A stretch of 18,094 bases of DNA from JBBIGV01 sp037447335 (GCA_037447335.1 JBBIGV010000073.1:1-18094), one strand, 5' to 3'. Positions 1 to 8,665 are shown, counted from the stretch's first letter. The notes: generated by a model from the letters alone, not told the origin. Numbers and translations: made by a program.

Positions 1-1846
1 CACCTGCACCTGTTCCGTATGAAACGATATCCTGCATCATGTTTGTAACAATTGCTGCTGTTTCAGGTGAAATTGCTTCCCTGTATTCGGGAACAAACTG
101 GTCAATCAGTATCCCGTTTCGGTCTTCAATTTTAAGTACGGAGATTGGCGAAACATAAATGCCGTTATTTCCAATCGTACCGAATGCAGCAGTTAACTCC
201 AACGGTGAGAGTTCGAATGTACCGAGTGCAATTGAAGGATATGGACTCATTTCACTTTGAATACCCATGCGTTTTGAATACCTGATAACATTTGAAGGTG
301 GTGCAATCTCTCCGATAGTTAATCTGCCTGCAACAACATTGGTGGAAAAAGCAAGCGCCTGCCGCAAAGTCATAAATCCGCTGTACTCATGATTAGCATT
401 TGAAGGCGACCATCCTTTGTAGTCAAATTTCTGATTTAGTACTGTGTAAGCCGGATAGTATCCGTGGTCAGTTGCAACTGTATAAACAATCGGTTTAAAA
501 GCTGAACCGGGTTGTCGTTTAATACCGGAAACATGGTTCAGTCCTCTTCCAAATTCCTGGCTTGCACCGCCAACTAAAGCTTTAATATGACCCGTTGATT
601 GATCAATAACAACAAAACCTACCTGGATAGTTGTCTCGGCAGTTTTAACTGAATCAACAAATTTGGGGTCTTCCTTTAAACTGTTATATACAATTGCTTT
701 TTCTTCCGCACTTCCGGCAGCAATGTAAACAGGAGAGTTTTTAATAGCACGATCAATAATATTTGCAAGCAGGCTTTTATTCCAGTCCCAGTTCCAGTTT
801 TTATTAAAGATTGCCTGGTATTCTTTAAGATGTTCGGCTGCAGCTTTATTTGCAATTCGCTGCATCCGGAGATCAAGAGTGGTATAGATATTTAATCCAT
901 CTCTGTAAAGATCATATCCATACTTTTCAGAAAGTCCGGTAAGCTGTAATCGCACGTATTCCATGAAATGCGGCGCTTCTGTTCTTACGGCGCTTGGTCT
1001 TTCTGATGCAAGGAGGATTGGCTGCTGGCGAAGTTCTTCGTAAACGGACTGCTCAAGTATTCCTGTGCGGACCATGTTCAGCATAACAAGGTTTCGCCTT
1101 CTGAGTGAATTTTCATTCCTTCTGATCGGGTCGTAATGTTCGGGTGACTTTAACAATGCAATAAACAAAGCTGATTCGGGAAGAGTTAAATCCTTGCCTG
1201 TTTTACCGAAGTAAACCTGGGCAGCGCTTTCAATTCCGTAAGCGCTTCTGCCGAAATAGGAAACATTGAAATACAGTTCGAGTATTTCATCTTTGGTATA
1301 AGTTTTTTCAATCTGAATTGCGGTAAGCCATTCCCTGATTTTTCTAACACCAGTATCAAAAATATTTTCTCTGCCCATTTTAAGTTCGTAAAGATTTCGT
1401 GCCAGCTGCTGTGTAATAGTGCTGGCGCCTTCTCTGGAAAAGGTAAAAACGTTTTTGATCATAGCTTTGAAGAATCGCGAAAGATCAACACCCCAGTGGC
1501 TGTAAAATTTCCGGTCTTCTGTTGCAATTAATGCATCAGTTAAATGCTTCGGCAGGCTGTCAATATTTGTTTCAATCCGGTTCTCAATGAAGAATTGACC
1601 GAGAAGCTCGCCATCGGCAGTAAAAACCTTGCTTGCAAGCTGCGGTCGGGGATTTTCAAGTTCTTCAAGCGAAGGCAAGCCGCTGAAAATGTACGCGGTA
1701 AAAATGATAAAGAGGATTAATAAAATTCCCGTTACCGAAAGTAAAACCTTGCGTTTATTTCTTCCGGATTTCTTTTTCCTTTTCCTGTAAGAAGAATCAT
1801 TAAAATACCTGTCCATATCAGAATCAGAAAAATTTTTCTTTGCCAT
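1..1846 (-). CDS. mrcA: Penicillin-binding protein 1A, bifunctional transglycosylase/transpeptidase (partial, C-terminus off the left edge)
   Basis: Class A PBP that polymerises and crosslinks peptidoglycan at the outer face of the inner membrane. The reading frame opens at ATG 1846-1844 and stays open for 615 codons to the window edge. Visible in order: a basic cytoplasmic tail (residues 1-33, RKRKKKSGRNKRK), one membrane segment (about 34-55), and a GT51 glycosyltransferase domain with EDRKFYSHWG at 110-119 (catalytic Glu110) and GASTITQQLARNL at 140-152. The transpeptidase domain has the SxxK motif SAFK at 448-451 (acylated Ser448) and the SxN motif STN at 501-503. The last codons read SYGTGAG, which in this family lies just before the KTG motif, so KTG and the C-terminus are beyond the edge. 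The start lies one base after the lpxH stop, so it is the last visible gene of a minus-strand operon and probably translationally coupled. Family assignment is secure; the symbol is by analogy. Confidence 0.93.
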   Translation of the reverse strand, partial: MAKKNFSDSDMDRYFNDSSYRKRKKKSGRNKRKVLLSVTGILLILFIIFTAYIFSGLPSLEELENPRPQLASKVFTADGELLGQFFIENRIETNIDSLPKHLTDALIATEDRKFYSHWGVDLSRFFKAMIKNVFTFSREGASTITQQLARNLYELKMGRENIFDTGVRKIREWLTAIQIEKTYTKDEILELYFNVSYFGRSAYGIESAAQVYFGKTGKDLTLPESALFIALLKSPEHYDPIRRNENSLRRRNLVMLNMVRTGILEQSVYEELRQQPILLASERPSAVRTEAPHFMEYVRLQLTGLSEKYGYDLYRDGLNIYTTLDLRMQRIANKAAAEHLKEYQAIFNKNWNWDWNKSLLANIIDRAIKNSPVYIAAGSAEEKAIVYNSLKEDPKFVDSVKTAETTIQVGFVVIDQSTGHIKALVGGASQEFGRGLNHVSGIKRQPGSAFKPIVYTVATDHGYYPAYTVLNQKFDYKGWSPSNANHEYSGFMTLRQALAFSTNVVAGRLTIGEIAPPSNVIRYSKRMGIQSEMSPYPSIALGTFELSPLELTAAFGTIGNNGIYVSPISVLKIEDRNGILIDQFVPEYREAISPETAAIVTNMMQDIVSYGTGAG

Positions 1847-1847
1847 T

Positions 1848-2573
1848 TTAATTCCAGTTCACTATTTCAAATTTATCATTTAAGAAAGCCCCGTAGCATG
1901 GTTCTGTCAACCATGATCCGAGATTGATATATGTTCCGTGTTTGTAATTAATAAAACATCTTTTATGTAAATGCCCAAACAGAACAAAATCAAATCCTTC
2001 ATCAATCTTTAACTTTGCAGCATCGAATAAGCCGTCGCCTTCACCATAGCTTTTTTGGGATGTATAATTCCTGCTTGATCTGCTTGTCCTGCTCGCAATA
2101 TTTATACCGAGGTCGGGATGGATAATTGAATACAAGCCCTGTATAAATTTATTCCGGAAAATCGCTTTAAGAATTTTATAACCGAAATCATTCTTAACCA
2201 GTCCGTCACCATGCCCGATAAAAAACTTTTTATTGTTGAGCACAATATCTATTGGTTTTTCATAAATAACAGCACCAATTTCGGTGGAGAAAAAATCGCG
2301 GTGCATAAAGTCGTGGTTCCCTATAAAATAGTGTAGTTTAATTCCGTTTTCAGTTAAATCCTGCAAAGCTGTAAGCGTTCGGAAGAAACCCTTTTGATAT
2401 ACGCGTCTGTATTCAAACCAATAATCGAAAAGATCGCCAACAATAAACAGCTCATCGCAATTGTGCCTTGCAAATTCAAGAAACTTTACAAGAAGTCTCT
2501 CCTTCTTATTTTCTTCATCCCTGGATTGAAGACCGAGGTGCACATCAGAAATAAAAAGATATTTTTTGTTCAC
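1848..2573 (-). CDS. lpxH: LpxH-type UDP-2,3-diacylglucosamine diphosphatase (calcineurin-like phosphoesterase)
   Basis: 241 residues, close to the usual LpxH length of about 240. LpxH cleaves UDP-2,3-diacylglucosamine to lipid X and UMP, the fourth step of lipid A synthesis, as a peripheral protein at the inner membrane. The five metallophosphoesterase blocks are all present: DVH at 10-12, GDLFD at 46-50, GNHD at 85-88, GHGDG at 120-124 and GHLH at 200-203, giving the two-metal site. The long insertion between the fourth and fifth blocks (about 125-195, with many Arg, Ser and aromatic residues) fits the lipid-binding cap of LpxH better than a generic phosphoesterase. The start is GTG (2573-2571) with no clear Shine-Dalgarno sequence; no in-frame ATG lies nearby. 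It sits 47 bases after the M1 peptidase gene and 1 base before the PBP1A start. A different phosphodiesterase substrate cannot be excluded from sequence alone. Confidence 0.85.
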   Translation of the reverse strand: MNKKYLFISDVHLGLQSRDEENKKERLLVKFLEFARHNCDELFIVGDLFDYWFEYRRVYQKGFFRTLTALQDLTENGIKLHYFIGNHDFMHRDFFSTEIGAVIYEKPIDIVLNNKKFFIGHGDGLVKNDFGYKILKAIFRNKFIQGLYSIIHPDLGINIASRTSRSSRNYTSQKSYGEGDGLFDAAKLKIDEGFDFVLFGHLHKRCFINYKHGTYINLGSWLTEPCYGAFLNDKFEIVNWN

Positions 2574-2620
2574 AAAAAATTCACGTGTTGTAATAATATT
2601 CTATGCAAATATACTAATAG

Positions 2621-4333
2621 TTATTGATTTCTTTCGGTGTGATTAAATACTGCAAGCAGCCAGTTGTCGGGATCCGGGGTTACTTTTACGGGGCTAAACT
2701 GAAGATTAACTTTATAAGATTTTTCGCGTGAATCTATAAATAATTTTTCATAATGGCGCATGCCGTCATCCGATTCTAAAAGTAAATCCAGTGTGAAATA
2801 ATAGTCAGGATATTCTGTTTGAGTCTGATTGAATGTTAGTTCAAGAACATTGTTTTCCGGTAAAGAATAAATTTTCCATGACCAATCAACTTTAATATGT
2901 CCTGTTCCGGTATAGAGCCATTGATCAAAAAATTTATCCAAAGATAAACCTGAAATTTCCTCACATAAAAGTCTGAAATCTTCAGTTGATGCAGCTTCAT
3001 ATTTAAATCGCTCAAAGTATTGACGCAAAATGTTAAAGAAGATCGGATCGCCAAGTTCCTTTCTCAGCATATGAAGAACCCATGCTCCCTTGTTGTAAAC
3101 TGTGTTTGAGAAGATATCATTACCGGGGTTGTACAGCCGGTGCCTGAAATTTTCGTTAAAGTTACTCATCATTGTAGAGCGTAAAGCAGTCTCACCTGAT
3201 CTGTATTCATAATACAGAGCCTCAGAATAAGTTGCGAATCCTTCATTTAACCAGATGTCTTTCCACGTTTTAGGTGCAATCGCATTTCCCCACCAATGAT
3301 GTGCTAATTCATGGGCATACAGGTCATTAAAGAATTTTCTGCCTCCGATAAAATTTGCGCCTATGCCTGTAATTGTCTGGTGCTCCATTGCACCATAATT
3401 CCATAAAAATACAGCGACTCCGTATTTCTCTTTCATGAAAGGATATTCGCCGAATAATTCTGCGAAACAGCGGAGCATGTCCGGGTGGTCTTCAAAATCA
3501 ATCCGGGCATTGGCAACCTGTTCGGGGAATACGTAATAATCAATAGTCATCGTATCCTGTCCATCGAGAGAAATATATTGATCAGTAAAGTGCTCGTATT
3601 CCGAAGAATAAACTGCAATCAGATATGTCGAGATCGGATAAATTGTTTTCCAGTGATAGGTCCTTCTATCACCCTCTGTTGTTGTGTTGATAAGAATTCC
3701 GTTAGAGACAGAAGTTTGAGAGGAATCATTTGTAATTCTTATATCAAGAAGAGCTTTGTCAGAAGGAACATCATTGCACGGAAACCATGTAGATGCATAT
3801 ACAGGTTCATTAAGATTATAGACAACTGACCGGCTGTTTATTTTCCCGAACACAAACGCCGATAAGCCCATTCTCCTGGGCGTGCCTTCATATTTGACAA
3901 AGACTGTGAAGGTGTCCGTTATTGAACTCTCGTCAGAAAAAATGGATAACCTGCTTCCTTTATGTTCGTACTTTGCAGGTAATTCATTAAGACTAAGCCG
4001 CTCAATTTTCATATTGTCATAGAAGTTAAGATCAATTCTATTCAGGTGTTCGTCTACAAATCTGGTTGTAATTGTTATATCACCCTTTAGCAATTTTTTA
4101 TCCGGGTATAGATCAATGTGAAGATCATAATGAAGAATATCAATTTTATGCTGATTTTCTGATATGTAATCAGGAGGGATTGATACTAATGGACCATCAC
4201 TTAACTTGTGTGATAATTCCAAACCGGATTGTTTCACCAGCGTATAACTGTCTTTCAAAGGTGAAACACCAAACTTCCATCCGATAATAAAGAAAGCAGT
4301 TAGCAGGATGTATGGAAGTGCTCGCCGGCTCAA
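2621..4333 (-). CDS. M1-family zinc aminopeptidase, membrane-anchored or exported
   Basis: 570-residue gluzincin that removes N-terminal residues from peptides. The N-terminus (RRALPYILLTAFFIIGW, 3-19) is a signal peptide or membrane anchor, placing the enzyme in the periplasm or on the membrane. A beta-sandwich N-domain (about 60-260) precedes the thermolysin-like catalytic domain. There the zinc site is HELAHH at 341-346 (His341, Glu342, His345) with Glu364 in NEGFA, and Tyr413 in TVYNKG is the likely transition-state tyrosine. The substrate-binding GAMEN motif reads GAMEH (314-318), an uncommon last residue. A short beta domain follows (480-570), but the large helical C-terminal domain of PepN or ERAP proteins is absent. 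The chosen start is TTG 4333-4331, since no in-frame ATG fits the signal peptide; AGAAAG about 9 bases upstream is a poor ribosome site. It is the first gene of the run leading into lpxH and PBP1A. The peptide substrate is unknown. Confidence 0.88.
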   Translation of the reverse strand: MSRRALPYILLTAFFIIGWKFGVSPLKDSYTLVKQSGLELSHKLSDGPLVSIPPDYISENQHKIDILHYDLHIDLYPDKKLLKGDITITTRFVDEHLNRIDLNFYDNMKIERLSLNELPAKYEHKGSRLSIFSDESSITDTFTVFVKYEGTPRRMGLSAFVFGKINSRSVVYNLNEPVYASTWFPCNDVPSDKALLDIRITNDSSQTSVSNGILINTTTEGDRRTYHWKTIYPISTYLIAVYSSEYEHFTDQYISLDGQDTMTIDYYVFPEQVANARIDFEDHPDMLRCFAELFGEYPFMKEKYGVAVFLWNYGAMEHQTITGIGANFIGGRKFFNDLYAHELAHHWWGNAIAPKTWKDIWLNEGFATYSEALYYEYRSGETALRSTMMSNFNENFRHRLYNPGNDIFSNTVYNKGAWVLHMLRKELGDPIFFNILRQYFERFKYEAASTEDFRLLCEEISGLSLDKFFDQWLYTGTGHIKVDWSWKIYSLPENNVLELTFNQTQTEYPDYYFTLDLLLESDDGMRHYEKLFIDSREKSYKVNLQFSPVKVTPDPDNWLLAVFNHTERNQ

Positions 4334-4357
4334 TTCTATGTACTTTCTGATGATCTG

Positions 4358-4385
4358 TTGACCGAAAATTAATAACTTTAATAAT
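4358..4385 (+). promoter_or_regulatory. Possible glgC promoter
   Basis: TTGACC (4358-4363), 16 bases, then AATAAT (4380-4385) resembles a sigma-70 type promoter in the 134-base divergent gap and would leave a leader of about 75 bases before glgC. The match to the Bacteroidota form (TTG then TAnnTTTG) is weaker (TAATCTTT). AT richness makes chance matches likely. Confidence 0.3.
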
Positions 4386-4404
4386 CTTTTAACCTAAATT
4401 AACT

Positions 4405-4413
4405 ATTATAGCA
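4405..4413 (-). promoter_or_regulatory. Possible promoter of the M1 peptidase-lpxH-PBP1A operon (extended -10)
   Basis: Read on the minus strand, 4413-4405 is TGCTATAAT, a perfect extended -10 element about 70 bases before the TTG start. No good -35 lies at the usual distance. A start near 4398 would give a leader of about 65 bases. Confidence 0.3.
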
Positions 4414-4467
4414 ATTGCCAATCAAATCATATTTCAATATATTAAGAGCAATTCAAAGGAACTAATT

Positions 4468-5712
4468 ATGACTTATCCGGGCTCCTCAATTCTTCGTGAT
4501 ACCTTAACAATGCTTTTAGCCGGCGGGCAAGGGGAAAGATTATATCCCTTAACAGCATACCGAAGCAAACCTGCCGTGCCTTTCGGAGGCAAATACCGCA
4601 TAATTGATTTTGCGCTTTCTAATTGCCTCAACTCAGGTTTAAGACGAATTTATGTACTTACACAATATAAATCAGACTCGCTTAATCAGCATTTGCTGGA
4701 AGCATGGAGTATTTTCAATCCTGAACTTGGCGAGTTTATTTATTCGGTTCCGCCCCAAAGAAAGTTGAATAATGACTGGTATCTTGGAACCGCCAATGCT
4801 ATTTATCAGAATATGAATCTCTTTTCGTCTGAAAGAAAAGCAACGTGGGTACTAATATTAAGCGGCGATCATATTTATAAAATGGACTACCTTAAGTTTT
4901 TACAATTCCATATTGAATCAAAAAGTGAACTGTCGATATCCTGTATTGAAGTTTCAACAGATGATGCAAAACGATTCGGTATTGTGGGAATTGATGAAAA
5001 ATATGCCGTGCAGTCATTCGTAGAAAAACCATCCGACCCACCACAAATTCCCGGCAAACCACGCCGCTCTTTTGTTAATATGGGGATTTATGTGTTCAAT
5101 GCTAATACTTTAAGGGATATTTTCAGTGAAATGATGCACCAGAAATTAAAATGCCATGACTTTGGTCAGGATACTATTCCATACATGGTTAAATCCGGAA
5201 TGAGTGTCCACGCATATAATTTTATTGATGAAAACAAAAAATCATCTCCTTACTGGAAAGATATCGGAACAATTGACAGCTACTTTGCCGCAAGCATGGA
5301 TTTGATAAGCGTTGTGCCTGAATTTAACTTTTATGATTTAGGCTGGCCTATGCGCACATATCAGTACCAATACCCACCCGCTAAAACAGTTTCGCATGAA
5401 GGAGAAAGAGTCGGACGTACGTTAAACTCGCTTATTTGCGATGGCTCGATTGTTTCAGGTGGTTTAGTTGAAAGATCGCTTCTCGGACCCAACGTTCGGG
5501 TTAACAGCTTTTCTTACGTTACCGATTCAATTATTATGAATAGCTGCTCTATCGGAAGGTACGCAAGAATCAGAAGAGCAATAATTGATAAGAATGTTAC
5601 TGTGCCCGATGGATACGAAATTGGTTTTGACCCTGAAGGTGATAAGAAAAAATTTACAGTTACAGACAGCGGCATTGTCGTAATCGGAAAGAATTATGAG
5701 TTTACAGATTAG
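4468..5712 (+). CDS. glgC: Glucose-1-phosphate adenylyltransferase (ADP-glucose pyrophosphorylase)
   Basis: Makes ADP-glucose from ATP and glucose-1-phosphate, the committed step of bacterial glycogen synthesis, in the cytoplasm. The 414 residues match the family length of about 400-430. The nucleotidyltransferase domain shows the nucleotide-binding loop LAGGQGERLYPLT (17-29), then the segment SKPAVPFGGKYRIIDFALSN (33-52), catalytic Asp134 in SGDH, the sugar-phosphate lysine Lys187 in FVEKP, NMGIYVFN (204-211) and YWKDIGTIDSYF (262-273) with its metal-site aspartate Asp265. The C-terminal part (about 300-414) has the hexapeptide-like pattern of the left-handed beta-helix. The ATG has a good ribosome site, AAAGGA at 4455-4460, seven bases upstream. 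No other glg gene lies beside it; uvrC follows after 145 bases. Allosteric control by sugar phosphates is known for the family but cannot be read here. Confidence 0.95.
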   Translation: MTYPGSSILRDTLTMLLAGGQGERLYPLTAYRSKPAVPFGGKYRIIDFALSNCLNSGLRRIYVLTQYKSDSLNQHLLEAWSIFNPELGEFIYSVPPQRKLNNDWYLGTANAIYQNMNLFSSERKATWVLILSGDHIYKMDYLKFLQFHIESKSELSISCIEVSTDDAKRFGIVGIDEKYAVQSFVEKPSDPPQIPGKPRRSFVNMGIYVFNANTLRDIFSEMMHQKLKCHDFGQDTIPYMVKSGMSVHAYNFIDENKKSSPYWKDIGTIDSYFAASMDLISVVPEFNFYDLGWPMRTYQYQYPPAKTVSHEGERVGRTLNSLICDGSIVSGGLVERSLLGPNVRVNSFSYVTDSIIMNSCSIGRYARIRRAIIDKNVTVPDGYEIGFDPEGDKKKFTVTDSGIVVIGKNYEFTD

Positions 5713-5742
5713 ATGAAGTTTAGTTTTTATGCAGACTTTCTC

Positions 5743-5792
5743 AACCGGGTATTAAAAAGAGTAATTTCAATCAATATCCCCTGATACCGGTT
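5743..5792. repeat. Imperfect inverted repeat between glgC and uvrC
   Basis: AACCGGGTAT at 5743-5752 pairs with ATACCGGTT at 5784-5792 except for one bulged G, leaving a loop of about 31 bases. It may form the 3' hairpin of the glgC message, but no T-run follows, so termination is not supported. The rest of the 145-base gap shows nothing clear. Confidence 0.3.
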
Positions 5793-5857
5793 AAGTCTAT
5801 TTATGTAACTGTGCGATAATGAATTTCGTCAGGAAAGAATTTTTATTGTAATTTCAA

Positions 5858-7726
5858 ATGGAACGGCAAACAAAAAAAATAAATAAGATTGAAGATAAGC
5901 TGAAAACCCTGCCCGCCCATCCGGGTATTTATCAATTTTTAAATGATAAAGGAAGGGTTATTTATGTCGGTAAAGCAAAAAATCTGCGCAACAGAGTCCG
6001 GACCTATTTCCAGTCCGGTATAACTTCTGCCAAAACTTTAGCGCTCGTAAACAAGATTGATGATGTTCAACTGATAATTACTGATAATGAAATTGAAGCG
6101 CTTGTGCTTGAGAATAATCTTATTAAAAGTCTTAAGCCGAGATATAACATAAACCTTAAGGACGATAAATCTTTTCCGTACATAAAAGTAACGAAGGAAC
6201 CATATCCGAGAATTTACCCTACAAGGCGGGTAATAAAAGACGGCTCAAAATATTTTGGCCCTTATACCGAAGTAAAAAGTATGAAGGCTTCTTTAAGATT
6301 AATTAACCAGGTGTTCAGAATACGAAGCTGTAAGCTGAACATAACTCAGGATTCCATTGAAAAAAAGAAATTTAAAGTGTGCCTGGATTACCATATTAAT
6401 AAATGTGACGGACCCTGCGAAGGACTGATCTCCGAATCAGATTATGGCGAAATGGTAAACGAAGTTGTTAAAGTGCTGCGCGGAAGAACTGATGATCTCA
6501 TTAAAGATTTAACTGTTAAGATGAATGCTGCAGTTGCTGATCTTCATTTTGAAAAAGCTGCCGAGATCAGGGATAAACTTGAACAATTAAAAGCCATCTC
6601 GAATAAACAAAAAATAGTAAGCGATGATTTTGAAGACAGGGATATTATCGCCGCAGCTTTTGAAGGCAAAGACTCATCCTGCTCTATTCTCAACATACGA
6701 AATGGTAAGCTTGTCGGAAAAAGACAGTTGAAGCTTTCTATCGAAGCAGGCGAAACAATTGAAGAAATTTATTCTGCTGCAATCAGGTTTTATTACAGTG
6801 AGTTCGTGGAAATCCCGAAAGAAATTGTAGTGGAAGTTTTACCCTCCGAATCTGATACAATGCTTGAGTGGCTAAATCAAAAATCAAGCGCTAAAGTAAA
6901 ATTTATTGTACCGCAAAGAGGAGATCTTAAATCACTCGTTAAAATGTGCAAAGAGAACGCTATATTGCAGCTCAAAGAAATTCAGATTCAAAGAATGAAA
7001 AACCTGGGACAGGCGCCTTACTCGCTTGCTGCTTTGCAGAGGGATTTGCGTTTAAAAAAACTTCCGCGGAAAATTGAATGCTTCGATATTTCTAATCTTC
7101 AGGGCACGGATACAGTTGCAAGCATGGTTGTATTTGAAGACGGTAAACCAAAGAAGAGTTTGTATCGAAAGTTTATTATTAAATCTGTGTCCGGACCTGA
7201 TGATTTTGCAAGCATGAGAGAAGTTATTGCACGCCGGTATGTAAAGATAACTGAATACAACGGCACTCTCCCCGATCTGATTATGGTTGATGGCGGAAAA
7301 GGTCAGCTTTCAAGTGCGGTTGAAGTTCTTGATGAACTCGGATTTTCAGATTACACCATCGTCGGACTGGCAAAAAGACTTGAAGAAGTTTTTTTCCCTG
7401 ATCAGCCCGAGCCAGCTACATTACCAAAAACTTCGTCCGGGTTAAAACTTCTTCAGCAAATAAGAGATGAGGCACACAGGTTTGCAATCACATTCCACCG
7501 TGAAAGAAGAAGTAAAAGAACAATCAGAACAGAGCTAACCGAAATTAAGGGAATCGGAAAGGCTACTGCGGATAAATTATTAAAGGAACTGGGCAGTGTT
7601 AACGGAGTAATAGCTTCAGCAATTGATACGCTTGCTGAATTAATCGGCAGACAAAAAGCTGAAATAGTAGTGCGATATTTTAACCAAACTGAAAATCAAA
7701 AAGCTGAAAATCAAAAAATACAATGA
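5858..7726 (+). CDS. uvrC: UvrC, excinuclease ABC subunit C
   Basis: Dual-incision nuclease of nucleotide excision repair, recruited by UvrB at DNA lesions in the cytoplasm. 622 residues, a normal family length. Domains in order: the GIY-YIG nuclease (about 16-98; GIY at 23-25, YVGKAKNLRNRVRTYF at 36-51) making the 3' cut; four cysteines at 158, 175, 183 and 187 in the positions reported to bind an iron-sulphur cluster in UvrC; the UvrB-binding UVR domain (about 212-247); the RNase H-like nuclease making the 5' cut, with Asp410 (FDISN), Asp478 (VDGGKGQ) and His540 (RDEAHRFA); and the C-terminal helix-hairpin-helix (about 559-600; IKGIGKATADKLLKELG). The ATG at 5858 precedes a typical N-terminus; no ribosome site lies at normal spacing (AGGAAA is about 20 bases away). 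The stop overlaps the next gene by four bases. Confidence 0.97.
   Translation: MERQTKKINKIEDKLKTLPAHPGIYQFLNDKGRVIYVGKAKNLRNRVRTYFQSGITSAKTLALVNKIDDVQLIITDNEIEALVLENNLIKSLKPRYNINLKDDKSFPYIKVTKEPYPRIYPTRRVIKDGSKYFGPYTEVKSMKASLRLINQVFRIRSCKLNITQDSIEKKKFKVCLDYHINKCDGPCEGLISESDYGEMVNEVVKVLRGRTDDLIKDLTVKMNAAVADLHFEKAAEIRDKLEQLKAISNKQKIVSDDFEDRDIIAAAFEGKDSSCSILNIRNGKLVGKRQLKLSIEAGETIEEIYSAAIRFYYSEFVEIPKEIVVEVLPSESDTMLEWLNQKSSAKVKFIVPQRGDLKSLVKMCKENAILQLKEIQIQRMKNLGQAPYSLAALQRDLRLKKLPRKIECFDISNLQGTDTVASMVVFEDGKPKKSLYRKFIIKSVSGPDDFASMREVIARRYVKITEYNGTLPDLIMVDGGKGQLSSAVEVLDELGFSDYTIVGLAKRLEEVFFPDQPEPATLPKTSSGLKLLQQIRDEAHRFAITFHRERRSKRTIRTELTEIKGIGKATADKLLKELGSVNGVIASAIDTLAELIGRQKAEIVVRYFNQTENQKAENQKIQ
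7689..7718 (+). repeat. Two-copy 15-base tandem repeat in the uvrC 3' end
   Basis: CTGAAAATCAAAAAG (7689-7703) is followed directly by CTGAAAATCAAAAAA (7704-7718). The two copies encode the repeated tail ENQKAENQK after the helix-hairpin-helix domain and end just before the overlap with the transpeptidase gene. The length is a multiple of three, so copy-number change would keep the frame. Confidence 0.7.
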
Positions 7727-8550
7727 TAAAATACCCTGTAATCATATTATCAATAACCTCGCTCGGATTGCTTTTTTATTTTACTAAAGGAATCGGCAAA
7801 GATGATCCGCCTAAATACTACCCGGATGAAAATATCGTTATGGATTACAGTTCATTGCGCGATACTCTCTACACATTAAAGCCTTATTTTATTGAAGTAA
7901 ATCTCACCTCCCAGACAGGCTATTTACATTCGCGTTACGATTCTTTGATGGAATTTGGCTTATCAACCGGCACAAGAAGAATTGAAGACGGCGTTGAAAC
8001 AAAGGAGGGATTATTCGTAATTCAATCAATGATGCCGAGGTGGCATTCACGGCAGTTCGACAGCACATTAATGCTGAACTGGATGGGCTTTAATTATGGA
8101 ATCGGATTTCATGCATTACTTGGAAACAGTTATTACAGATACCTTGGTGTGCGAAAAAGTTCACACGGCTGCGTGCGTTTATCAAGAGAAGATGCAAAGG
8201 ACATTTATTCAAAAATAGATTTCGGAACACCGGTACTTGTGCACAGCGGGTACCCTGCGATCACCATTGCTTTTGCAGACAGTTCCGATGAATTATCCAT
8301 ACCCGATTATTCTCAGATGAGAATTCTCCTTCCGGAACGTTTCCTTTCTTTATATGGCGGAAAATATCTTACAGAAAATCTTCCCCGGCTGCTGATTGAC
8401 AGGAGCAATGTTGGTCATCCCGGTTTACCCATAGGTGATGCAAGAAGAATCCCAAAGCGTCAGGTTATACTTCCCATCCACAGATATATTCAACCGGTCA
8501 TTCCGAGTGTTCTGAACCTCGAACTTGTAAAACGAGAACCGGCGAAATAA
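7723..8550 (+). CDS. L,D-transpeptidase, YkuD family (exported)
   Basis: YkuD-fold cysteine transpeptidases form 3-3 crosslinks in peptidoglycan or attach proteins to it, outside the inner membrane. The 275-residue product begins with a hydrophobic segment (about 4-20, PVIILSITSLGLLFYF) that acts as signal or anchor. The catalytic core runs from about 55 to 175: STGTRRIEDGVETKEGLF (81-98) is the usual strand before the active site, His130 (GIGFHALL) is the upstream histidine, and SSHGCVRLS (146-154) holds catalytic Cys150 with His148 and Arg152. It ends with about 100 residues of no recognised domain, rich in Pro and Arg. ATG 7723 overlaps the uvrC stop as ATGA, implying coupled translation. 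The pairing with a DNA-repair gene has no obvious functional logic. Which crosslink it makes cannot be told. Confidence 0.9.
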   Translation: MIKYPVIILSITSLGLLFYFTKGIGKDDPPKYYPDENIVMDYSSLRDTLYTLKPYFIEVNLTSQTGYLHSRYDSLMEFGLSTGTRRIEDGVETKEGLFVIQSMMPRWHSRQFDSTLMLNWMGFNYGIGFHALLGNSYYRYLGVRKSSHGCVRLSREDAKDIYSKIDFGTPVLVHSGYPAITIAFADSSDELSIPDYSQMRILLPERFLSLYGGKYLTENLPRLLIDRSNVGHPGLPIGDARRIPKRQVILPIHRYIQPVIPSVLNLELVKREPAK

Positions 8551-8562
8551 ATCATTGTCTTT

Positions 8563-8596
8563 CCCGCAGGTTCTAAATGCGATTTATCGCATTTAC
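8563..8596. repeat. 34-base intergenic repeat, copy 1, with hairpin
   Basis: Identical over 34 bases to 8704-8737 and in the same orientation. It begins CCCGCAGGTTC and then contains the dyad TAAATGCGAT-TT-ATCGCATTTA (8574-8595), ten perfect base pairs. It lies 12 bases after the transpeptidase stop, in the gap where that gene converges with rocD. No other copy was seen in the window. Confidence 0.85.
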
Positions 8597-8621
8597 CAGA
8601 TAAGAAAAAAAACTCACAAAT

Positions 8622-8638
8622 CGGTTTGAACCGTTTTT
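8622..8638 (+). terminator. Weak intrinsic terminator candidate after uvrC-transpeptidase
   Basis: CGGT-TTGA-ACCG (8622-8633) followed by TTTTT (8634-8638) has the form of a rho-independent terminator for the plus-strand pair. The stem is only four to five base pairs, so it may need the neighbouring hairpins to be effective. Confidence 0.4.
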
Positions 8639-8665
8639 AAGCGATGGGGGTATTCCAACTCTTTG

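Noticed and set aside
3485..3829. Plus-strand frame inside the M1 aminopeptidase gene
   Set aside because: It is antisense to a clear zinc peptidase with HExxH and downstream Glu; no family resemblance of its own.
5713..5784. 23-codon frame directly abutting the glgC stop (MKFSFYADFLNRVLKRVISI...)
   Set aside because: Too short, no ribosome site of its own beyond the glgC end and no recognised family; chance is likely.
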